From positions 1 to 64,000 of the forward strand of contig NZ_JXAK01000015.1 of assembly GCF_000829455.1 (NCBI RefSeq): 64,000 bases of DNA. The letters are read 5' to 3'. The notes under the pieces are model-generated. The model searched no databases. It was not told the DNA's origin and saw only the letters and a program-made list of their open reading frames with translations. Shown here in pieces: positions 43,431 through 51,777 of this stretch. Made by a program: the position numbers and the translations under genes. The stretch is from Gordoniibacillus kamchatkensis (GTDB lineage Bacteria > Bacillota > Bacilli > Paenibacillales > NBRC-103111). Position 1 is the first letter of the stretch. Every line of letters starts with the position of its first letter.

Positions 43431-43642
43431 GCTTTCAACCCCTTTGAATGGAATTTATTCCCTTGGACATCATCTTAACACATTATTTTGTCCATTGGAA
43501 TAATTAATTACCGAGCAACGAGAAATTTTTTGGCATCGGTTACTTTGGATGCCCGGAATCGCCGTCAAAGATGAATACATTTTGTATTTTACTCATACGT
43601 TTGCTAATGTAACGCAGCGAACTTCAGCGAAAGGAATGGTGA
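43431..43642. promoter_or_regulatory. Divergent promoter region
   Basis: For the plus gene, TTGTAT (43583-43588) and TAATGT (43606-43611) are separated by exactly 17 bases, a plausible sigma-A promoter. For the minus operon, a TCCATTGGA palindrome lies about 55 bases upstream near 43490, but no clean promoter is seen. Confidence 0.4.
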
Positions 43643-43927
43643 ATGATGAAAATGCTAAAAACAAAATTATCGGTGCTGGCGATGTGCTCGGCGTTCATGC
43701 TGCCGACTGCGGTTAGCGCTGCAACTGCGGACGACTCAACGAAAGCGGCTGCCCCCTTGACCTTTTTCGGCTCGGCGATAACTCAAACTAATGTACACGG
43801 CGTACTCGTTCCCGGAATTTATATCAACTTCGAAAATTGTAGAGTCGCCTTTGTACCGGACGGTGTTGGCATTGTTGTGGTAGATAAAAACCTCGTTCTG
43901 CCGCAAGGCTCGAAATATTTGGATTGA
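43643..43927 (+). CDS. Small secreted protein, unknown function
   Basis: A 94-residue exported protein. The signal peptide is basic (KMLKTKLS) with a hydrophobic core (VLAMCSAFMLPTAV) and a likely cleavage site after AVSAA. The mature part (about 66 residues) is a compact beta-rich sequence (FFGSAITQTNVHGVLVPGIY; CRVAFVPDGVGIVVVDK) with one Cys. AAAGGA precedes two adjacent ATG codons, so the true start may be one residue shorter. A terminator follows. I do not recognise the family. Confidence 0.65.
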   Translation: MMKMLKTKLSVLAMCSAFMLPTAVSAATADDSTKAAAPLTFFGSAITQTNVHGVLVPGIYINFENCRVAFVPDGVGIVVVDKNLVLPQGSKYLD

Positions 43928-43939
43928 AATATGCGCGAG

Positions 43940-43968
43940 CAGCCCCGCTTACCGGCGGGGTTGTTTAT
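43940..43968 (+). terminator. Terminator of the small secreted protein gene
   Basis: AGCCCCGC and GCGGGGTT form a short GC-rich stem around TTACCG, followed by TGTTTATTG. It lies 13 bases beyond the stop codon. Confidence 0.7.
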
Positions 43969-44022
43969 TGTTGTGGGCAAAATATTGTATAATCAAGGAA
44001 AATCAGGGACTGGGAGGGTTAT

Positions 44023-44834
44023 ATGTACGAAAAACTCTATCCAAACGATGAAATCTTGCATCGGCATCCCTTTATCCATTCGGAAGTCCAGTACAATCTG
44101 ATTCACTTGATTAGCAGTGACGAGCATAGCAAATGTTTCAAAAGCAAAGAAAATAACCTGATCTTCGCTCAATCATCAGGGAATAACACTTGGGTTGGAT
44201 TCATAAAGGTTTGAAGGAATCGAATGTCAAGGAACTTATTGACAACTTAATCGAATATTTACGAGATGAAGAATTACCGGGAGTGGCGGGAGAGCCCGAA
44301 TTCATAAAGGAGTTGGCAAGCTCTTATTCACATGCCCGCGGTGTCTCCCATGAAATCAACATGACGATGGAGTCCTATTTCTGTCCGAAAGTAATAGCAC
44401 CTATTGAAGTCGAAGGTACAATTAACAAGGCCGGTCATGGGCAGATTGAAACCGTTGCGGAATTTCTCGCCGGTTTTTCCGTGGGAGCTTCCGGAATTGC
44501 AGTGGAACCCTCAAGCCAACTTGCAGCGGCTGAAAAGATGGTCCAAAGAGGAAACTTGTATCTTTTGTTTGTCGATGGCACTCCTGTATCCATGGCTCAA
44601 ATTGCGCACCGCTCGGCAAGACATGCACGAATTAATGCCGTATATACGCCGCCGCAGCATCGAAAGCAAGGTTTTGCAAGCGGATTGGTGGCAAAATTGT
44701 GCAAAATTATAAAAGAAGAAAACCTGGTGCCAATGTTATATGCGGATTTGAACAATCCCGACTCAAATAAAATTTATAAAAACATCGGATTCTTGGCATG
44801 CGGGAAAATTATGGATATTAAATTCACAAAGTAA
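44023..44834 (+). pseudogene. GNAT family N-acetyltransferase, frameshifted
   Basis: The first frame (from ATG 44023, GGGAGG 5 bases upstream) covers the N-terminal third, YEKLYPNDEILHRHPFIHSE and onward, and stops at 44214. The next frame continues WIHKGLKESNVKELIDNLIE and holds the acetyl-CoA motif VYTPPQHRKQGFASGLVAKL, the LYADLNNPDSNKIYKNIGF block and a stop at 44834. Restoring one T (TTT for TT near 44195) gives TWVWIHKGLKE in one frame of about 270 residues. It would acetylate an amine on a small molecule or protein. It is monocistronic, between two terminators. Confidence 0.8.
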
Positions 44835-44839
44835 TCAAC

Positions 44840-44881
44840 AAAATGACGCGCCAATTTGCTTGACAATTGGCACGCCATTTT
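44840..44881 (+). terminator. Terminator of the GNAT gene
   Basis: AAAATGACGCGCCAATT pairs with AATTGGCACGCCATTTT at 15 of 17 positions around an 8-base loop. The AT-rich arms end in TTTTAG. Confidence 0.8.
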
Positions 44882-44948
44882 AGATGTAAATTTTATTTTT
44901 CCGCCATCCCGTTCAACACTTAGGCAGACCGCTTCGTTATTCCAGTTG

Positions 44949-44977
44949 TTGACATAGCATCACAACTCGAATATAAT
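44949..44977 (+). promoter_or_regulatory. Consensus sigma-A promoter of the TetR gene
   Basis: A perfect TTGACA (44949-44954) and perfect TATAAT (44972-44977) are 17 bases apart. An operator palindrome lies directly downstream at 44985-45000, overlapping the expected start site. Confidence 0.9.
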
Positions 44978-44984
44978 CAACTAT

Positions 44985-45000
44985 GTAAGTAAGTACTTGC
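44985..45000 (+). promoter_or_regulatory. TetR operator, copy 1
   Basis: GTAAGTAAGTACTTGC shares 14 of 16 bases with GCAAGTATGTACTTGC at 45627-45642. Both are dyads centred on AAGTA..TACTT. Copy 1 sits at the start site of the consensus promoter of the TetR gene, as expected for autorepression. Confidence 0.75.
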
Positions 45001-45019
45001 ACCCAAGGTGGGCAGACAA

Positions 45020-45607
45020 ATGAATGATAGTCAAAGCACTCGCGACAAGCTTCTGTTATCGGCAATCGACATTATGGCGGAAAAAGGGTACGACGGCACG
45101 ACGACGAAGGAAATCGCCGCTGCCGCCGGCGTGAACGAAGTCACGTTGTTTCGCCATTTCGGAACGAAGCAGAAACTGATGGAGGCTGCGTTCAGCCGCT
45201 TCCACTATGCCGACGAGATGACGAAGCTGTTCAACGAAAGCCTGACTGGGGATCTGCATGCGGACCTGCTCACGATCAGCCGGACGTATCATAAGATCAT
45301 GTACCGGAACCGGAAATTGATGTATATCGCGCAAAAAGGAAGCAGCACTCTCCCGGAAGAAGCGTATCGGGAGGCGGGGCGCCATCCGCGGCATATGCAA
45401 AAGCTTTTGACGGACTACTTGATCGCCATGTCGCAGCAAAATAAAGTGATGACGCCGAATCCCGAGCTAACGGCATGGACGTTCATGTGGATGAATTATG
45501 GCGCCTTCACCAGCAGCATGAACGGCAAAAAGTCGGTGACCGAAGATTCGTTGAACGCATTTATCGAGGAAAGCGTACGGTTATTCGCTAGGGCTTTAAC
45601 CCCCTAG
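45020..45607 (+). CDS. TetR family transcriptional regulator
   Basis: A 195-residue repressor. Residues about 10-55 form the TetR helix-turn-helix (IMAEKGYDGTTTKEIAAAAG, VNEVTLFRHFGTKQKLMEA), and the remaining helices form the ligand domain (TYHKIMYRNRKLMYIAQKG). The ATG at 45020 follows AAGGTGG; the GTG at 45008 overlaps that site. It is flanked by two copies of the same palindrome, one in its own promoter and one in the promoter of the following MFS gene, so it very likely represses both. Its last codons overlap a terminator stem. Confidence 0.9.
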   Translation: MNDSQSTRDKLLLSAIDIMAEKGYDGTTTKEIAAAAGVNEVTLFRHFGTKQKLMEAAFSRFHYADEMTKLFNESLTGDLHADLLTISRTYHKIMYRNRKLMYIAQKGSSTLPEEAYREAGRHPRHMQKLLTDYLIAMSQQNKVMTPNPELTAWTFMWMNYGAFTSSMNGKKSVTEDSLNAFIEESVRLFARALTP

Positions 45608-45614
45608 CTTTTTT
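45587..45614 (+). terminator. Terminator overlapping the TetR stop codon
   Basis: GCTAGGG and CCCTAGC form a perfect 7-bp stem around CTTTAAC and a C, followed by TTTTTT. The stem includes the TAG stop of the TetR gene, so the MFS gene downstream must be transcribed from its own promoter or by readthrough. Confidence 0.8.
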
Positions 45615-45626
45615 ATAAATCACCAT

Positions 45627-45642
45627 GCAAGTATGTACTTGC
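45627..45642 (+). promoter_or_regulatory. TetR operator, copy 2, in the MFS promoter
   Basis: GCAAGTA-TG-TACTTGC is a perfect 7-bp-arm palindrome 30 bases before the MFS start. A TATATT (45648-45653) just after it is a likely -10, so bound TetR would sit in the promoter spacer. Confidence 0.8.
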
Positions 45643-45671
45643 CTGCGTATATTCCAAAGGAGTGATTATTC

Positions 45672-47063
45672 ATGATTTCCGATTCGCGGCAGCAAAAAGG
45701 TTTCATCTTAATGCGCTTAATGATGTTCACCGTTATGATTTCATCGATGAGTGCCCTTATGTTTAACGTCGTCCTCCCGCAAATCAGCAAGGAGTTTCAC
45801 CTCTCCCTCGCTCAGGTGAGCTGGCTATCATCCGCCTATGCGCTGATCTACGCGTTTGGGACTGTAACTTACGGGAAACTGGCGGACAGATTTCAGTTGA
45901 AGAGCTTATTGACGTTCGGACTGTCGCTCTTTGCCATCGGGTCTCTCGTCGGGCTCGTTTCCCACACGTTCTGGATCGCGCTTCTCGGCAGATGTCTTCA
46001 ATCTGCAGGAGCTTCGGCTCTTCCGGCAATTGCCCTCATTATCCCGATTCGGTATTTTTCACCTGAGAAGAGAGGCTCCGCCTTAAGTATGACTGCCGTC
46101 GGGCTTGCGCTCGGAGGCGCTCTTGCCCCTGTCATTTCCGCGATTGTCGTCAGCTTTGCGAACTGGAGATGGTTGTTTTTGCCTTCGCTGCTCATTTTGG
46201 TGCTGCTGCCGTTTTATCGCAAACATTTGGAGCGCGAACCGAAGGAATCTGCCCGAACATTCGATTGGCTTGGCGGAATCTTGCTTGCTGCATCCATTGC
46301 GCTAATTCTGCTCGGGGTCACGAATCGAACCTGGTCATATCTGATTTACGGAGTGGCGGCATTACTGCTTTTCATCGCCAGAATCCGCGCTGCCAGGGAA
46401 GCTTTTATTAGTCCCCGATTGTTCCGAAACAAAGCCTATACCATCGCGCTGGCGCTAGCCTTTCTCATCAGCGGTATAGGCACATCCTTGTATTTGTTAA
46501 CTCCGATTCTGCTTTCGGAAGTTTATCGCCTCGGTTCCAATTGGATCGGTTTTGCCATGGTCCCCGCGGCGGTAGCCACTTCCCTTCTCGGGAAAAAAGG
46601 CGGGAAGCTGGCTGATAAGAAAGGCAATTCCTATCTGTTCTCCGTCGCCTCCGGCTCTTTAATTGCCTGTTTTGCGTTGTTGTCCATCTTCACGGGAATA
46701 TCGCCGCTATGGATCTCGTTCTTTTTAGTATTCGGCAACGTTGGCCAATCGTTCATGCAGATTGCGATGTCGAATTCCATTTCGAGGTCGCTGCCCAAGG
46801 ATCAGGTTGGCGTAGGCATGGGACTATTCTCGATGGCCGGTTTCATTGCCCAAGCAATCGCTGCGGGCGTTTACGGCATCGTAGTGGCACAAGGTTCATC
46901 CGTGAATTGGAATCCGCTCCATGCCGATTCGGGCAGCTACCTGTTCGGCAATATTTATCTCGTACTTGCCGCACTGCACATAGGCATCTTGTTGCTATAC
47001 CGCTTGCAATTCCGCACACGGAACTCAAGCGTTGCAATAAAACCCACCGCAAATCATAATTAA
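45672..47063 (+). CDS. MFS efflux transporter (drug:proton antiporter type)
   Basis: A 463-residue membrane protein with 12-14 predicted helices. It starts with TM1 (MFTVMISSMSALMFNVVLPQ), motif A follows as TYGKLADRFQLK after TM2, and the motif-C-like GLALGGALAPVISAIVVS lies in TM5. Length and motifs match the DHA2/TetL-QacA group. AAAGGAG precedes the ATG. An operator palindrome of the adjacent TetR regulator lies in its promoter, the standard layout of inducible drug efflux. The downstream SDR gene follows after 13 bases. Confidence 0.9.
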   Translation: MISDSRQQKGFILMRLMMFTVMISSMSALMFNVVLPQISKEFHLSLAQVSWLSSAYALIYAFGTVTYGKLADRFQLKSLLTFGLSLFAIGSLVGLVSHTFWIALLGRCLQSAGASALPAIALIIPIRYFSPEKRGSALSMTAVGLALGGALAPVISAIVVSFANWRWLFLPSLLILVLLPFYRKHLEREPKESARTFDWLGGILLAASIALILLGVTNRTWSYLIYGVAALLLFIARIRAAREAFISPRLFRNKAYTIALALAFLISGIGTSLYLLTPILLSEVYRLGSNWIGFAMVPAAVATSLLGKKGGKLADKKGNSYLFSVASGSLIACFALLSIFTGISPLWISFFLVFGNVGQSFMQIAMSNSISRSLPKDQVGVGMGLFSMAGFIAQAIAAGVYGIVVAQGSSVNWNPLHADSGSYLFGNIYLVLAALHIGILLLYRLQFRTRNSSVAIKPTANHN

Positions 47064-47076
47064 AGGAGACGGGAAC

Positions 47077-47829
47077 ATGATGATGAAAGACAAAGTGGCT
47101 ATTGTGACCGGCGGAGCGCGCGGCATCGGCGCTGCCGCCTCGAAAGCGCTGGGACAGCGCGGGGCGAAGGTCGTCGTCAACTATTTGAGCAACAAGGACG
47201 CCGCACATGCTGTTGTTGCCGAGATTCAAGCTGCCGGCGGCGATGCGGCCGCTTATCAGGCGGATGTGCGCGACGAGACGCAAGCCGGCGCTCTTGCGTC
47301 GTTTGCGCGAGACGCCTTCGGCGGCCGCATCGACATTTTGGTAAATAACGCGAACGTCCCTTTTGCGGTGATGCCGTTTGCCGACATGCCCTGGAGCGCG
47401 TTCTCGCAGAAGGTGAACGAAGAACTGAAGGCGGCTTTCTTGATGACGAAAGCCGTTATCCCGGCCATGACCGAGCAAAAATACGGCAAAATCGTCTACG
47501 TTTCAGCCGGTTTGGGAAAAGCCGCCGCGCCGAACATGATTGCCCACGGGACGGCCAAAGGGGCGCTCGATACGTTTGCGAAATATATCGCCCATGAATT
47601 CGGCCCGATGGGCATTACCGCCAACGTCGTTGCTCCCGGCGCGGTGGAAACCGATGCGTCCGCCCGTTTCCCCGAAGAAGCGAAGCGCGCCATCAGCAGC
47701 TTTACGCCGCTGGGCAGAATCGGGCAGCCAGCAGACATAGCGGGAGTCATTGCGTTCCTGGCAAGCGACGACAGCCGGTTCGTAACCGGGACGTACACGC
47801 CGGTCAACGGCGGCTATGTGATGGAGTAA
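47077..47829 (+). CDS. SDR family oxidoreductase with His in place of catalytic Tyr
   Basis: A 250-residue Rossmann-fold protein of the FabG-like classical SDR group. Cofactor motif is TGGARGIG (11-18), NNAN (90-93) and Ser143 in YVSAGLGK are present. The expected Tyr of YxxxK is His157 in AHGTAK, with Lys161 retained. The PG motif (VAPGAVETDA) is intact. The gene is third in the TetR-MFS run and is followed by a DUF5519 gene after 22 bases. It may reduce or modify the effluxed or sensed compound, or be a non-catalytic dinucleotide-binding protein. Confidence 0.85.
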   Translation: MMMKDKVAIVTGGARGIGAAASKALGQRGAKVVVNYLSNKDAAHAVVAEIQAAGGDAAAYQADVRDETQAGALASFARDAFGGRIDILVNNANVPFAVMPFADMPWSAFSQKVNEELKAAFLMTKAVIPAMTEQKYGKIVYVSAGLGKAAAPNMIAHGTAKGALDTFAKYIAHEFGPMGITANVVAPGAVETDASARFPEEAKRAISSFTPLGRIGQPADIAGVIAFLASDDSRFVTGTYTPVNGGYVME

Positions 47830-47851
47830 GGGAACGGAAAGGAGAAGGCAT

Positions 47852-48196
47852 ATGACGTTATCTGTGAGGCAGGAAATTACCGGGCAATTGCTGTCATGGC
47901 CGGAAGTATGTGAGCAGCCCCATCGCTTCGGCGGAATTGAATTTCAGTTTAGGGGCAAGGAAATCGGCCATCTGCACGGAGATCATCTGGTCGACCTGCT
48001 GTTGCCCAGAGCGCTCCGCGATGAGCTCGTAGCCGGGGGACGCGCGCAGCCCCATCACATTTATCCCGATTCCGGCTGGGTTTCCGTTTATATAAAATCG
48101 AAAGATGATGTCGCCAAGGCTATTGGAATTTTACGGCTCAAGTACGATGATATGGTAAAGCGGGAAAATAAGCAGTCTTCGGAGCAGCGAATATAA
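47852..48196 (+). CDS. DUF5519 (luciferase-family) protein
   Basis: A 114-residue protein matching the small luciferase-family domain DUF5519: HRFGGIEFQFRGKEIGHLHG near residue 25, LVDLLLPRALRDELVAGGRA near 46 and PDSGWVSVYIKSKDDV near 72. These are the characteristic invariant motifs of a family without known activity, despite its name. AAAGGAG lies before the ATG at 47852. It follows the SDR gene by 22 bases and is followed by the PCYCGC lipoprotein gene after 13 bases, so it is part of the same run. Confidence 0.85.
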   Translation: MTLSVRQEITGQLLSWPEVCEQPHRFGGIEFQFRGKEIGHLHGDHLVDLLLPRALRDELVAGGRAQPHHIYPDSGWVSVYIKSKDDVAKAIGILRLKYDDMVKRENKQSSEQRI

Positions 48197-48209
48197 CTGG
48201 GGTGAATGG

Positions 48210-48689
48210 ATGAAATTCCGATTCAAAAGTCTAATCGCGGCACTATCGATCTCTTTCGTTGTCTCGGCATGCGGTTCAACCAAAGATCAGGCCCATCAAG
48301 GGCACAGTATGAACGGGGACCTGCAAGAAAAAACAGCCTCGGTCAAGGTGCTGCCCAAATTTTTAAGCAATCAGCCCGAACAGATCCGCTTGGTTTACGA
48401 AGCCGCAGGAAATGCGACGGAAGTTTTGAAATGGATTCCTTGCTACTGCGGCTGCGGGGAAAGTGCCGGACATGCCGGCAATATGAACTGTTTTATCAAA
48501 CAGGTCAATCAGGACGGATCCGTTGTTTGGGACGACCACGGAACCCGTTGCGGGGTTTGTTTGCAAATTGCAGCGCAGTCCATCAAAATGAAGCAGGACG
48601 GCAAGACGCTGAAAGAAATTCGTTCCTATATCGATAAAACATACGAAAAAGGCTATGCAAAGCCAACAAATACGCCAATGCCTGTTTAA
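48210..48689 (+). CDS. PCYCGC-motif lipoprotein
   Basis: A 159-residue exported lipoprotein. The signal peptide (FRFKSLIAALSISFVVSAC) ends at a lipobox Cys21. The mature domain has the diagnostic PCYCGCGESAGHAGNMNCFI and a later TRCGVCLQIA, giving Cys-rich motifs (CYCGC and CGVC) that may bind a metal or form disulfides. An early DQAHQGHSMNG tail carries two His. The family occurs in spore-forming Firmicutes; function is unknown. It is the last gene of the plus-strand run with the MFS and SDR genes. Confidence 0.85.
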   Translation: MKFRFKSLIAALSISFVVSACGSTKDQAHQGHSMNGDLQEKTASVKVLPKFLSNQPEQIRLVYEAAGNATEVLKWIPCYCGCGESAGHAGNMNCFIKQVNQDGSVVWDDHGTRCGVCLQIAAQSIKMKQDGKTLKEIRSYIDKTYEKGYAKPTNTPMPV

Positions 48690-48733
48690 GTTGGCCGTAC
48701 CCCGTCAGGACAACTGTCGGACGTACCTGTTGG

Positions 48734-49245
48734 CTATTTGGTCGACATCATCACCAGACCGGCGAATCCGGAACCGAAGAAGCCGGACCCGTGCTGAACG
48801 CTTCCCTGCAGCGCCGTTGCGTTAAATAATGACTGCTTGGGAACGATGGCCGGCATCAGGGAATTCGTGCACGTGATTTGCATATTAAAGGATATTCCCA
48901 ATAGAAACGCGCTGGCGATAATCAGCCATGGAGATTCGAATCCTAAACTCAGAAGCACCGCCAAACAGCCGATATTGGAACTACTAAGCAAAAAGGAAAG
49001 CGTCAGCAAACGTCGCCGATCAAAACGGTCTACAAGCACGCCAATCAAGGAACCGAACAAAACGCCGGGAAGCATCGACGCAAACACGGTCATCCCTACG
49101 AGCGCGGTCGATTGTGAGAGAGAAAAAATAAGCCAGCTTGCCGTAATGCAAACGCGTACTGGCCGCTGTTGGCGATCGCCGTGCTGAACCACATCAACCG
49201 AAAATCTCGATATGCCAGCGAAGCAAACATTCGGGGTAGTTTCAT
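48734..49245 (-). pseudogene. MFS transporter fragment, truncated and frameshifted
   Basis: From ATG 49245 (AAAAAGGAG upstream) the frame reads KLPRMFASLAYRDFRLMWFS, an MFS N-terminus closely resembling the gene at 60567. It shifts at about 49155 into the frame ITASWLIFSLSQSTALVG, and ends at 48734 after QHGSGFFGSGFAGLVMMS. Restoring a base near 49155 gives about 170 residues, against about 424 for full relatives, so the C-terminal 60 percent is missing. Only 44 bases separate its end from the neighbouring gene. It lies 27 bases after the intact MFS gene on the same strand. Confidence 0.8.
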
Positions 49246-49272
49246 CTCAGTCTCCTTTTTAAAGGCACGCGA

Positions 49273-50535
49273 TCATTCAAACTTGCGTATTGCTTTGAAA
49301 GAAAGAGCAATGCCGATAATCAGCAGCACGAGAACCGAGTCAATGCCCATCGTCCATAAGCCGCCGATATGCTCCGCCAGCCATCCGGTCAGGACATATC
49401 CCAGAGGAAGCAAGGCTACAGAGCCGAAGATGTCCAAGCTCACCACACGTCCGTACGCTTCATGCGACACCAGCTCCTGCAAGCTAACCTCCCAGATCAG
49501 ACCGAACAGCATGTAACCGGCCCCATGCAGAGCCATCAGGACGACGATCATCGGGAGCCATGCAACAAAAGTAAGGCAGATTAAGGAGATCGCCGATATA
49601 GCCACACCGAAATACGCGAGAATACCTCGGCGTTTCCACGTACGTTTGCTGCCGAATAATAAGGACATCGCCAACGCCCCTACAGCACTGGCCGAAGATA
49701 CGAATCCGAAATCGTAGGATGGCATGTGCAGATGGATGTTGATCAGCCACGGCAGCATAACCGCGATCATGCCCCGCCCCAGTATATTGATCAATGAAAA
49801 TGCGAGGATCGTAACCCACAACCAATCGTGTTTGCGAAGCTCGCGGTATCCGATCAACAGCTCATCTCGAATGTTTCGCCAAACCTTTGAATTCGCCTTT
49901 GCTTGACCTGCATTCTCTAGCCTTGGAACTTTGACGAACAGAAGACTGATAGCGGAAAATAAAAATCCGAGCGCATTGACCCCCAGCCCCACAGCGCCGG
50001 AAGAGATTCCCACGATGAGCCCGCCGAGCGAAGGACCGGCCATCATAGCAAGCTGCTGAGTTCCCTGAGTTAACGCAGTAGCGGCATTCCGAATCGATTT
50101 GGTAAAAATTTGCGCCCTTACCGCCGCATACGCCGGTTGAAACAGCGCCTGCATGGCGCCGAAAAGAACGGCGAACACGTCCAGATGCAAAAGCGTCATT
50201 CGCTGTGTAGCCGCCAACGCGGCGACAATGGCCAATAAAGAGAAGCGCACCATATCTGTAAAAATCATCATGGGTACCCGCGGCAGCCGGTCTGCCAATA
50301 TGCCCGAAAATGGCAGCAGTAAAACCTGCGGGATCATTAGCAGCGTCATGAGCCAGCCTATCGTCAAAGGCGAGGCATGCAAAGTCAGGGCGATCACGGG
50401 TAACACGACATTTAACACGGCGCCGCCAAGATTAGCCAGCGACTGGCCGATCCATACGGCCGTGAAATTGCGGGATACGCGGATCGGCCTGAAGATTTCA
50501 AACCGCGCATTGCTCTTCGCGACTTCCGTCTCCAC
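49273..50535 (-). CDS. MFS transporter
   Basis: A 420-residue secondary transporter of the enterobactin-exporter/MFS_3 type. TM1 begins FTAVWIGQSLANLGGAVLNV, motif A reads GILADRLPRVPMMI, and 12 hydrophobic segments can be traced. It lies 24 bases before the ROK repressor stop on the same strand and 27 bases upstream of the truncated MFS gene. Substrates (multidrug or siderophore) cannot be told from sequence. Confidence 0.88.
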   Translation of the reverse strand: METEVAKSNARFEIFRPIRVSRNFTAVWIGQSLANLGGAVLNVVLPVIALTLHASPLTIGWLMTLLMIPQVLLLPFSGILADRLPRVPMMIFTDMVRFSLLAIVAALAATQRMTLLHLDVFAVLFGAMQALFQPAYAAVRAQIFTKSIRNAATALTQGTQQLAMMAGPSLGGLIVGISSGAVGLGVNALGFLFSAISLLFVKVPRLENAGQAKANSKVWRNIRDELLIGYRELRKHDWLWVTILAFSLINILGRGMIAVMLPWLINIHLHMPSYDFGFVSSASAVGALAMSLLFGSKRTWKRRGILAYFGVAISAISLICLTFVAWLPMIVVLMALHGAGYMLFGLIWEVSLQELVSHEAYGRVVSLDIFGSVALLPLGYVLTGWLAEHIGGLWTMGIDSVLVLLIIGIALSFKAIRKFE

Positions 50536-50559
50536 TTAAGCCCTCCCGAGCGCAAATTG

Positions 50560-51690
50560 CTACACGGTCCATGCGACCTGTACTCTATTCTCGACAACCG
50601 CCCGTGTCACACCGAATAATGAAGCGTCATCACCAAGCGGAGTGATCAGCATCTTCGGATTGATGGTAATCAGCCCGGACAGAGCGTTCAACAGCCTGCC
50701 GAGGAAATTGTCGATTCTTGCCGTCATCATGCCTCCGAAAACGATCGTATCCGGATCCAGCAGCGCAACGACGTTGACAACCGCGTAGGCAAAATGCTTG
50801 ATAATCCAATTTTCCCGGTCTTGGTTCCCGGCATTTTGATTGTCGTCGGTTAAATTAAGAGCCGTCAAGCCGTACTGGGCTTCGAAGAAACCAAACCGGC
50901 GTTCCGCCATTTGCAGCGTCGAAGGAATTTGAACGGGGTCCACGATCAAATTGCCGATTTCGCCGGCTGCAAAGTTAGCGCCGCGATATAGTTTCCCGTC
51001 AATTAAAATACCGGCGCCGACCCCTCGGTCCAGGTGAACATAGACGGATACGCCTGTCAAAGATTTTCGCTTCCAGGCGTCGCCAATTGCCGCCAATTTG
51101 ACGTCATTCTCTACGATCACCGGATAAGGAAGATGTTTGGACAGATGGCTTTTGATAGGCTCAAGCTCCCACCCGAATTCGGGCGCGTTGGAGACGAAGC
51201 CCTGGTTATTGACCACTCCGGGCACAGCGATGCCGACGCCCAAAATGAGGTCGGAATCAATCTGCTGCGCAGCGATCAAATCCACAAGACGTTTGGCCGC
51301 TTCCATGCAAACATACGGACCGTCGTATTGCACAGGCTTAAATTGGTCCTCGGCGAATACGGTTCCTACCAGGTTGGTTATGCGAATCCGGATTTTGTCC
51401 TGATTCATTTGTATGGCGCCGATATATCTCGCATTCGGATTGAGCTTTATTAATTTCGGCGGTTTGCCGCCTTGGGAGACGCCGTCTCCGGCGTCGTGGA
51501 GCCATCCTTCGTCAAAGAGCTCCTTCACAATGGCGGAGACGGTAGGCGGGCTGATCCCCGTCAACATGCTCAATTCCGCACGGCTTGTAATATCAAGCTG
51601 TTCCAGCATAGAAACAATCGTATTGCGATTGACCAGCCGCAACAGATTGGGAGTGGCCAGTACATTGTTTTTCCTATCCAACAAATCCAC
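50560..51690 (-). CDS. ROK family transcriptional repressor
   Basis: A 376-residue NagC/XylR-type regulator with a winged helix (SRAELSMLTGISPPTVSAIV) and a ROK sugar domain (VPGVVNNQGFVSNAPEFGWE; VENDVKLAAIGD; VHLDRGVGAGILIDGKLYRG; GEIGNLIVD). The Cys zinc motif of ROK kinases is absent. It follows the amidohydrolase gene by 88 bases on the same strand and precedes two MFS genes, so it may regulate either the ABC/amidohydrolase operon or the MFS genes. Confidence 0.85.
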   Translation of the reverse strand: MDLLDRKNNVLATPNLLRLVNRNTIVSMLEQLDITSRAELSMLTGISPPTVSAIVKELFDEGWLHDAGDGVSQGGKPPKLIKLNPNARYIGAIQMNQDKIRIRITNLVGTVFAEDQFKPVQYDGPYVCMEAAKRLVDLIAAQQIDSDLILGVGIAVPGVVNNQGFVSNAPEFGWELEPIKSHLSKHLPYPVIVENDVKLAAIGDAWKRKSLTGVSVYVHLDRGVGAGILIDGKLYRGANFAAGEIGNLIVDPVQIPSTLQMAERRFGFFEAQYGLTALNLTDDNQNAGNQDRENWIIKHFAYAVVNVVALLDPDTIVFGGMMTARIDNFLGRLLNALSGLITINPKMLITPLGDDASLFGVTRAVVENRVQVAWTV

Positions 51691-51777
51691 GCTCCTTTAT
51701 TGCTTTGCATACATTACGGGAAAAAGCGGCGGAAGGAGCATGGTTGTAACGGGCGAAAACTTCTCATTATATTCTCT

